Below are positions 57,971 through 64,000 of a DNA stretch of 64,000 bases, piece by piece. The notes below the pieces were generated by a model. It was not told where the DNA came from. It saw only the letters and a program-made list of their open reading frames with translations, and searched no databases. The position numbers and the translations under genes were made by a program. The DNA is taken from assembly GCA_947085035.1 (NCBI GenBank), contig CAMTUW010000018.1, forward strand, positions 1-64,000, read 5' to 3'. Every line of letters starts with the position of its first letter. Within the stretch, counting starts at the first letter, position 1. This stretch comes from CAMTUW01 sp947085035 (GTDB lineage Bacteria > Actinomycetota > Coriobacteriia > Anaerosomatales > PHET01).

Positions 57971-58468
57971 CTATCGGTAGTTCGTGTACTGGAGAGGGAT
58001 GCCGTAGTCCTTCTCTTTGAGAAACGCGATGACGGACTGCAGGTCGTCGCGTTTCGGGGCGCTCACGCGCAGCTTGTCGCCCTCGATCTGTACTTTGACC
58101 TTGTACTTCTCGTCACGGATCTCCTTGTTGATCCGCTTGGCCAGATCGGTCTCGATTCCCATGACGAGCGTCCCCGCAAGGCGTACGGTGCCGCCGCTGG
58201 CGGCTTGGGGAGCGCTCCACGACACGGCCTTGAGGTCGACACCACGTCGCACGAGCTTGGAGTTCAGCACGTCCATCACCTGATGAGCGATGAAGTCGGA
58301 GGGGGCATGCAGAGTGAAGGACTTGTCACCCTTGCTGAACTCAAGGGTGGCTCCGGAATCCTTGAGGTCGTAGCGCTGTACGAGCTCTTTGGCTGCCTGC
58401 TGATAGGCGTTATCCACTTCTTGCAGATCGACTTCAGAGACGACGTCGAAACTGTTGTCCTTGGACAT
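57971..58468 (-). CDS. yajQ: YajQ-family nucleotide-binding protein
   Basis: Small (165 residues) protein of the YajQ/UPF0234 family, tandem ferredoxin-like folds. It reads FDVVSEVDLQEVDNAYQQA, then VQRYDLKDSGATLEFSKGDK and the C-terminal VSAPKRDDLQSVIAFLKEKD. Relatives bind nucleic acid or, in Xanthomonas, cyclic di-GMP. The latter is of interest given the RsiG-like protein at 23860, but is not shown here. GGAGGG precedes ATG 58468. Confidence 0.92.
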   Translation of the reverse strand: MSKDNSFDVVSEVDLQEVDNAYQQAAKELVQRYDLKDSGATLEFSKGDKSFTLHAPSDFIAHQVMDVLNSKLVRRGVDLKAVSWSAPQAASGGTVRLAGTLVMGIETDLAKRINKEIRDEKYKVKVQIEGDKLRVSAPKRDDLQSVIAFLKEKDYGIPLQYTNYR

Positions 58469-58496
58469 GGTGGTTCACCCTCCACATTCTTGGGGC

Positions 58497-59252
58497 CTAT
58501 TCGGGCGGTTCTGCGGTCAGTGTCAATACGGGCGCTTCGCCTTTGGGAAGCGCAACCTTCTTTCCGTCTCTGAGGATCGTGACGACAGCCGGCTTCCCGA
58601 TTCTAACGGAGGCTTCTGCAGTGACCTCGAAACGTTTTGACTGGCCGCCGGTGAGTGTACCCACGTAGGCTTGTCTGCCGTCGACCGAGATCTGCAACCA
58701 TGAGGCGCCCGCAGCATCGACCGAAACGTCGAGCGTGAAGGGCGCCGCTTGTGAGACCTCTCCGGTACGAGGTTTTGGATCCGATGTCTCGCTTCCAGCT
58801 ATGGCGCTGCTGGGCGCAGTCGATCGTTGCGGCGGTACCGGTTCGGGTGCGAGCGTCGCTGGACCACTGGCAAGGCGAATCGCGAACCAGACTGCAACGG
58901 ATATCGCGACAAGAACGATGACGAGGATCACGGCGACGCGAAACGGTACCGCGTGTTGCTCTCCCGTTCGCGGAACCGCTTCTTCCACGTGGGGAAGATC
59001 GAGGTCGGGCCGCCGCATGGTTCCCGATTCCGCCTTGTAGATCGCAAGGAGAGGGAGCGGATCGAGTTCAAGGAAGCGCGCGTAGCTCGAGATGTAGCCG
59101 CGAACGTAACCGGGGTTTGGAAGCCGATCGTACTCCCCATGCTCGATCGCTCTCAGCAGCTTGACTCGAATCTTCGTGGCCTCCTCGGCCTGTTCGATCG
59201 ATAGTCCGAGAGCACGCCGACGTTCCTGCAGGGTGTCTCCGAGTCTAGACAT
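58497..59252 (-). CDS. rodZ: RodZ-like helix-turn-helix membrane protein
   Basis: A 251-residue bitopic protein. An N-terminal Xre-type HTH (LGDTLQERRRALGLSIEQAE ... IEHGEYDRLPNPGYVRGYI) is followed by one membrane helix (about 105-128). A Pro/Ser-rich linker leads to an extracellular DUF4115 beta domain (ASWLQISVDGRQAYVGTL). RodZ links MreB to wall synthesis and sets rod shape, so the organism probably has MreB. ATG 59252 follows AGGTGGTGAG and overlaps the ftsK end by eight bases. Confidence 0.88.
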   Translation of the reverse strand: MSRLGDTLQERRRALGLSIEQAEEATKIRVKLLRAIEHGEYDRLPNPGYVRGYISSYARFLELDPLPLLAIYKAESGTMRRPDLDLPHVEEAVPRTGEQHAVPFRVAVILVIVLVAISVAVWFAIRLASGPATLAPEPVPPQRSTAPSSAIAGSETSDPKPRTGEVSQAAPFTLDVSVDAAGASWLQISVDGRQAYVGTLTGGQSKRFEVTAEASVRIGKPAVVTILRDGKKVALPKGEAPVLTLTAEPPE

Positions 59253-61518
59253 CAGACTCACCACCTGAGAGATCCTCACGATCGAACGCCTTGATCGCCT
59301 CAAGGCCCTCGACGTCGACGTTGACCTCGCGGGGTTTGGAGCCGTCTGGAGGACCGACGATGCCCTTCGCCTCCAGCATGTCCATGATACGGCCGGCCCT
59401 GGCATAGCCGACTTTGAGGCGGCGTTGCAGCATGCTGGTGGAGCCAAGTCCGCTCATCACGATGATGTCTGCGGCCTCCCAGAGCAAAGGATCATCATCG
59501 CCACCACCCTCTCCCCCGCCATTTCCGCCACGCGTCACAGTGAGATTGAGTATCTCTGTGTGGTAGTCCGGTTCAGACTGCGATTTGAGATGACGAACGA
59601 CCTCTTCTGTCTCGGATTCTGAAACGAAACAGCCCTGAATCCGCTTCGGCTTGGACCACGCCGGTGTCGAGAACAACATGTCGCCAAGACCGACCAGCTT
59701 CTCGGCGCCGGACTGGTCGAGGATGACGCGGGAATCGATGGAGCTGGCTACGTTGAAAGCGATCCTGTTCGTGATGTTGGCCTTGATCAGTCCGGTGACG
59801 ACGTTGGCTTCCGGACGCTGGGTGGCGACGATCAGGTGTATGCCGGCGGCGCGGGCGAGTTGAGCGATGCGACAGATCGAGTCCTCGACCTCTTTGGCTG
59901 CGACCATCATCAAGTCGGCGAGCTCGTCGATCACGATGACGAGGTAAGGCAGCTCGCTCGCACCCTCGGGTCCCTTGCCCTCTTGCACCAGCGCGTTGTA
60001 GGCACCGATGTTGCGAGCGCCCGCGATCTGCAGCAGTTTGAGGCGGCGCTCCATCTCTTGCACCGACCATGCGAGCGCGCTGGCTGCCTCTTTCGGCTCG
60101 GTAACGACAGGAACGTAGAGGTGAGGCACCCCGTTGTACATCGAGAGTTCGACCCGCTTGGGGTCGATGAGGATGAGTCGGACCTCGGAGGGCGTGGAGC
60201 GCATGAGGATCGACATCAACATGGCGTTGATGGCGACCGACTTGCCCGAGCCGGTGGTCCCACCCAACAGCAGATGGGGCATCGTCGCGAGGTCGGCCTG
60301 AACCGGTCCTCCACCGACGTCCTTGCCGATGCCAAGCAGGAGCGGACCGTCTTCGCCGGCTGGCGAAAGAACGTCTCCCAAGGTGACGGAGGTACGTCGC
60401 ATGTTCGGGACTTCGATACCAACGAGAGCTTTGCCAGGAATCGGGGCCAGAATGCGCACTGTCGAGGCCGCAAGCGCCAGCGCAAGATCGTCGGCGAGCG
60501 CAGTGACACGGTTGAGACGCACGCCCTTGGCGATCTCGACCTCGAAAAGCGTGACTGTAGGACCGGCGATCCACGCGACGACGCGAGCCGGGATGTCGAA
60601 CGTGGCGAGTGTCTCGGCGATGTCTTGGGCGGTGACACGAAGCTCGTTGTCGGTTGCCTTGTGTCCAGCAGCCGACTCAGAAGTCCGGGCCAGAAGCGAG
60701 GCGTTCGGTAGCACGAAACCCTCCATGGCGCGCGGGGATCTCGTGATGGGGGTGGGTACGGTCTTTCGATCCGCCTGAGGGTCGACCACCTTGCCCCGAG
60801 CAGCTCTTCCCTGGGCACCCGGTGATGCGTTCGTCTCGGCGCTGCCGTTGTCGGCTGTGAGGTCGCCCTTCGGCACGGTACGAAGCTCTCGTGGGCTGCG
60901 CGCACGAGTCGGGGACTCATCCGGTGCCGCCGTGAAGAAGCGTTCGCGGATCATCTCAACGAGCCCCGTGATCGACAATCCGGTCACGACAAGGCCGATG
61001 AGCAACACGCCCACAAGCAAGACGATGGAGATGGTCTGCCCGACCAAAGAAACGAACGCCCACGCGATCGCGCCGCCCAGGTAGCCGCCATGAGCCGCAA
61101 CGACATCGCCGTCGAGGTACTCCTTGCTGGGGGTCGACAGGGAGACAAGTGAGATGATCGAAACGACTATGATGCCTAAACCGGCCCCCGTACGACCTTC
61201 GCGTATGTCTGCGCGGATGAAGAACGACACACCCCAGAGCAGCAGTCCGATCGGAATCAAGTACGCGCCCACACCGAAGACGGTCTTCAGGGTCTGTGCG
61301 GCGGCGTTCGCCGCGACTCCGCTGTTTGTGGACACAACGGCGATCATGAGTGCGACAGCGAGGACGGACAAGGTCACGCCGACGATGTCGCGTCGAGATC
61401 CCTCGTCAAGCCACCCCTGTGACGTGACGCGTTTCGAGACCGAGCCCGAGCGTGCGCGACCGGCGGTGGATCCGCGAGTCTTTGAGGCACGTGTGGGTTG
61501 TTTCTGTTTGCCGACCAT
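59245..61518 (-). CDS. ftsK: DNA translocase FtsK/SpoIIIE
   Basis: Hexameric motor that pumps chromosomal DNA through the division septum, 757 residues. A basic N-terminus precedes four membrane helices (about 45-190), then a linker. The motor has GTTGSGKSVAINAML, VIVIDELADLMMVAAKEVED and ATQRPEANVVTGLIKANI. The C-terminal gamma winged helix reads LKVGYARAGRIMDMLEAKGI. ATG 61518 lies 13 bases after uppP. All parts of a working translocase are present. Confidence 0.96.
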   Translation of the reverse strand: MVGKQKQPTRASKTRGSTAGRARSGSVSKRVTSQGWLDEGSRRDIVGVTLSVLAVALMIAVVSTNSGVAANAAAQTLKTVFGVGAYLIPIGLLLWGVSFFIRADIREGRTGAGLGIIVVSIISLVSLSTPSKEYLDGDVVAAHGGYLGGAIAWAFVSLVGQTISIVLLVGVLLIGLVVTGLSITGLVEMIRERFFTAAPDESPTRARSPRELRTVPKGDLTADNGSAETNASPGAQGRAARGKVVDPQADRKTVPTPITRSPRAMEGFVLPNASLLARTSESAAGHKATDNELRVTAQDIAETLATFDIPARVVAWIAGPTVTLFEVEIAKGVRLNRVTALADDLALALAASTVRILAPIPGKALVGIEVPNMRRTSVTLGDVLSPAGEDGPLLLGIGKDVGGGPVQADLATMPHLLLGGTTGSGKSVAINAMLMSILMRSTPSEVRLILIDPKRVELSMYNGVPHLYVPVVTEPKEAASALAWSVQEMERRLKLLQIAGARNIGAYNALVQEGKGPEGASELPYLVIVIDELADLMMVAAKEVEDSICRIAQLARAAGIHLIVATQRPEANVVTGLIKANITNRIAFNVASSIDSRVILDQSGAEKLVGLGDMLFSTPAWSKPKRIQGCFVSESETEEVVRHLKSQSEPDYHTEILNLTVTRGGNGGGEGGGDDDPLLWEAADIIVMSGLGSTSMLQRRLKVGYARAGRIMDMLEAKGIVGPPDGSKPREVNVDVEGLEAIKAFDREDLSGGESDV

Positions 61519-61531
61519 GACGTTACTGCTC

Positions 61532-62341
61532 CTAGAGTACGATCTGCCAGGTGATGACCGCGGTACCCATAAGCGCAGTGTAGATCGCGAACGGGCGAAG
61601 CGAGTGATTCTTCAGGTATCCGAGCAGCCACGCGATTGCCAAGTAGCTCGCGATCGCCGATGCGCCGAATCCCACCGCGCACGCAGTGAGGCCGGGCAAC
61701 GTCGAGCCCTCGGTGATCGCGTCGACCGCAGTCTTTGCGGTGGCGAGGAAGATGATCGGCGTTGAGAGCAGAAACGAGAACCTGGCTGCCTGCTCACGTG
61801 GGAGTCCGATCAGCAGACCCGCAGAGATCGTAGCGCCTGAACGCGAGATTCCGGGTGCGATGGCGGCCGCCTGAGCGAGTCCGACGAAGGCCGCTTGTGC
61901 GACAGTCATGCTCTCGGGGCGCTTGGTGTTCATGGCGGCGAGCCTGTCGGCAAACGTGAGGAACACCGAAGTCACCAGCAAGAAGACACCTGTCCACAGT
62001 ACGGACGAGAAGAGCGATTCGAAGAAGTCGTCAAACGACAGACCGATCACACCCGTGACGAAGGTGCCTGCGACGATGAGCCACGCAAGTCGTCGATCGC
62101 TTGCTCGCGCGTCGCCGGTGGAGAACACGGCGAGCACCATGTTCCACAAGTCTCTACGGAAATACACGACAATCGCCATCAGCGAAGCCGCATGCAGCAG
62201 CACGTCAAACGCTATGTTGCCGGAGAACTGCTCCCAACCGAAGACGGCCGGCACGATCACCAGGTGCCCTGATGAGGAGATCGGCAGGAACTCAGTCATT
62301 CCCTGGATGGCTCCGAGTACGAAGGCCTGAATGATCTCCAC
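61532..62341 (-). CDS. uppP: Undecaprenyl-diphosphatase
   Basis: Membrane phosphatase that recycles undecaprenyl pyrophosphate for wall synthesis and gives bacitracin tolerance. The motifs QGMTEFLPISSSGHL and PGISRSGATISAGLL are present. About eight helices, 269 residues. GTG 62341 has GGAGG four bases upstream and shares one base with the rnj stop (CTAGTGG); the frame is open upstream but within rnj. Coupled translation with rnj is likely. Confidence 0.94.
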   Translation of the reverse strand: MEIIQAFVLGAIQGMTEFLPISSSGHLVIVPAVFGWEQFSGNIAFDVLLHAASLMAIVVYFRRDLWNMVLAVFSTGDARASDRRLAWLIVAGTFVTGVIGLSFDDFFESLFSSVLWTGVFLLVTSVFLTFADRLAAMNTKRPESMTVAQAAFVGLAQAAAIAPGISRSGATISAGLLIGLPREQAARFSFLLSTPIIFLATAKTAVDAITEGSTLPGLTACAVGFGASAIASYLAIAWLLGYLKNHSLRPFAIYTALMGTAVITWQIVL

Positions 62342-64000
62342 TAGACCTCCATCACCACCGGGATGATCATAGGACGCGCCTTCAGACGTTCCCAAAGCAA
62401 CTGCGAGATGGATTCGCGTACCGCGCGCTTGACGACAGCCGAGTCCGTCACGCCCTCCCGACCGGTCTTGAGCAGAGTCTTGGACAAGCGGGCGTTCAAT
62501 TCAGCCATCAGGTTCTTGTCTTCATTGATGGCGATGCCGCGAGTGACGACCTGCGGCTCTCCGGCCATCTTGCCGGTCCTGGCGTCAATGGCGATCACAA
62601 CACTGACCAAACCGTCTTGGCTCATGTGCTGCCGGTCGCGCAAGATGACCTGGCCGATGTCGCCGACGGTGACGCCGTCCACGTAGATGACCCCGGATTC
62701 GACCCGTTGACCGAGCTCAGCGTACTCCTCGTCGATCTCCAGGCAGTCGCCATTGTCCATGACGTAGATGTTCTCTTTGTCGACACCGACCGCCTCGGCA
62801 AGCTTGGCATGAGCCATCAGATGCCGGGTCTCACCGTGAATCGGCATGAAGAACTCGGGTTTCGTGAGGTTCAGCATGAGCTTGAGCTCTTCTGAGGCCG
62901 CGTGACCCGACACGTGAACGTGGGCATTCCCGCGGTGCACGACGTCGCAGCCCGCCTTCGAGAGACGGTTGATCACTCGCGATACCGCTTTCTCGTTGCC
63001 TGGAACCGGTGACGCGGAGATGATGACCGTGTCGCCCTCTTGGACTGTCACCGTCTTGTGGTCGCTGTTCGCCATTCTCGCGAGCGCTGAGAGTGGCTCC
63101 CCTTGGCTCCCGGTGCACAGGATCACGACTTTCTCGGGAGGCAGTCCGTGATTGTCAAAAGCGTCGAGGATATCGTCTGAGTCGATGGTGAGGTAGCCCA
63201 ACTCGCGGGCGACCTTGGTGTTGTTGACCATCGAGCGACCGGTGACGATGACTTTGCGACCCGCAGCGGTAGCCGCGTCACAGACCTGCTGGAGTCGATG
63301 AACGTGGCTTGCGAATGATGCGACGATGACCCGCTGTTTGGCACTTGAGATGATCTCGCGCAGCGCGACTCCCACATCTGCTTCGGAGCGCGTGATACCG
63401 CTGTTCTCGGCGCCTGTGGAGTCAGACATCAGCAGCGTGACCCCCGCCTTGCCGAACTTGGCCAGCGCGCCGTAATCAGTGAGGCGGCCGTCGATGGGAG
63501 TCTGGTCGAGCTTGAAGTCGCCAGTATGGACGATCGTGCCGACGGGGGTGCGGATGAAGATCCCGACGGCGTCGGGAATCGAATGGTTCACCGCGAAGAA
63601 ATCGAGTCCGAAAGCGCCCATCGAAACGTGACCGCCCGCACGAATCTCGCGCAGCTTCGGCCTCTTGATGCGGTGCTCTTCGAGCTTGTTCTTGATGAGC
63701 CCGAGTGTGAGCTTGGTACCCAGTACCGGCACAGGCCGGTCAAGGTCCTTGAGCAGATACGGCAGGGCGCCCGTATGGTCCTCGTGACCATGCGTGATCA
63801 TGATCGCGCGGAGCTTATCGGCGTTCTTCAGGATGTAGGAGTAGTCAGGAAGGATGAGATCGATGCCTGGGTGATCGTCATCCGGGAACATCAGACCGGC
63901 GTCGACGACTACCATGTCAGAATCGTACTCGATCACCGTCATGTTCTTGCCGATGCCGTCAAGTCCCCCAAGCGGAATGACGCGCAGGCGTTGTTGTTTC
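62341..64000 (-). CDS. rnj: Ribonuclease J (5' end outside the window)
   Basis: Exo-/endoribonuclease of the metallo-beta-lactamase, beta-CASP family. It opens at the window edge with VIPLGGLDGIGKNMTVIEYD, so about 10-20 N-terminal residues (or more, if there is a basic extension) are missing. Metal motifs ITHGHEDHTGAL and GDFKLDQTP are present, as are DSTGAENSGITRSEADVG and the beta-CASP AHVHVSGHAASEEL. The C-terminal domain follows. Together with RNase Y in this window it gives a Bacillus-like RNA-decay set. Confidence 0.95.
   Translation of the reverse strand, partial: KQQRLRVIPLGGLDGIGKNMTVIEYDSDMVVVDAGLMFPDDDHPGIDLILPDYSYILKNADKLRAIMITHGHEDHTGALPYLLKDLDRPVPVLGTKLTLGLIKNKLEEHRIKRPKLREIRAGGHVSMGAFGLDFFAVNHSIPDAVGIFIRTPVGTIVHTGDFKLDQTPIDGRLTDYGALAKFGKAGVTLLMSDSTGAENSGITRSEADVGVALREIISSAKQRVIVASFASHVHRLQQVCDAATAAGRKVIVTGRSMVNNTKVARELGYLTIDSDDILDAFDNHGLPPEKVVILCTGSQGEPLSALARMANSDHKTVTVQEGDTVIISASPVPGNEKAVSRVINRLSKAGCDVVHRGNAHVHVSGHAASEELKLMLNLTKPEFFMPIHGETRHLMAHAKLAEAVGVDKENIYVMDNGDCLEIDEEYAELGQRVESGVIYVDGVTVGDIGQVILRDRQHMSQDGLVSVVIAIDARTGKMAGEPQVVTRGIAINEDKNLMAELNARLSKTLLKTGREGVTDSAVVKRAVRESISQLLWERLKARPMIIPVVMEV

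Noticed and set aside
1..64000. CRISPR arrays, integrases or prophage genes
   Set aside because: No regularly spaced repeats and no integrase, portal, terminase or capsid sequences were seen; apart from 1-3031 the window looks like core chromosome.

Overview
The window looks like chromosomal DNA of a high-GC anaerobic actinomycete, most plausibly a deep-branching Coriobacteriia-type lineage (Anaerosomatales/OPB41-like; this placement is inference). Three gene orders match those known from Mycobacterium/Corynebacterium: gcvH-FHA-MerR, lexA divergent from a LysM gene followed by nrdR, and the recA-recX/pgsA/ftsK/rnj/hflX/dapF/miaA neighbourhood. They are mixed with genes more familiar from Bacillota: RNase Y, RNase J, SpoVS, RodZ, LL-diaminopimelate aminotransferase and a two-subunit P-protein. 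No rRNA, tRNA, CRISPR array or phage structural genes were seen.

Layout. 1-3031 is a small accessory patch: an IS5-type insertion sequence, then an AbiEi/AbiEii toxin-antitoxin pair with a clear inverted-repeat operator, bracketed by an imperfect 35-bp direct repeat. 3108-18546 (mostly +) holds serine dehydratase, two flavoproteins, an ABC-F ATPase (-), a CDP-alcohol phosphatidyltransferase, a sugar-nucleotide transferase fused to a degenerate phosphomannomutase, a VanW/G5 envelope protein, a PaaK ligase with an ACT partner, and a D,D-carboxypeptidase. 18616-28471 is the glycine cleavage system with lipoate ligase, an RsiG-like protein, an FHA protein, a MerR regulator, purine salvage (hpt, apt) and an NlpC/P60 hydrolase. 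28616-36471 is an ACT-LivKHMGF-PaaK cassette followed by three uncharacterised genes.

36647-64000 is almost entirely on the - strand: an NCS2 permease, Nudix, dut, nrdR, a LysM protein divergent from lexA, hflX, dapL, dapF, miaA, a MEMO-AMMECR1 fusion, miaB, a PHP phosphoesterase, spoVS, an unnamed GHKL ATPase, rny, recX, recA, thpR, cinA, pgsA, rimO, yajQ, rodZ, ftsK, uppP, and rnj running off the end.

Physiology suggested: fermentation of amino acids (serine deamination, glycine cleavage, branched-chain or aromatic amino-acid uptake, and activation of aryl or acyl acids by PaaK). An SOS regulon is directly readable: four LexA boxes between lysM and lexA, and one inside the recA promoter. 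The least expected signal is the 322-nt gap between recX and rny. There a good promoter on the - strand precedes a foldable RNA (10-bp closing stem, side hairpin, long arm) that ends in an intrinsic terminator overlapping the closing stem, just ahead of RNase Y. It is a candidate riboswitch/attenuator or small RNA.
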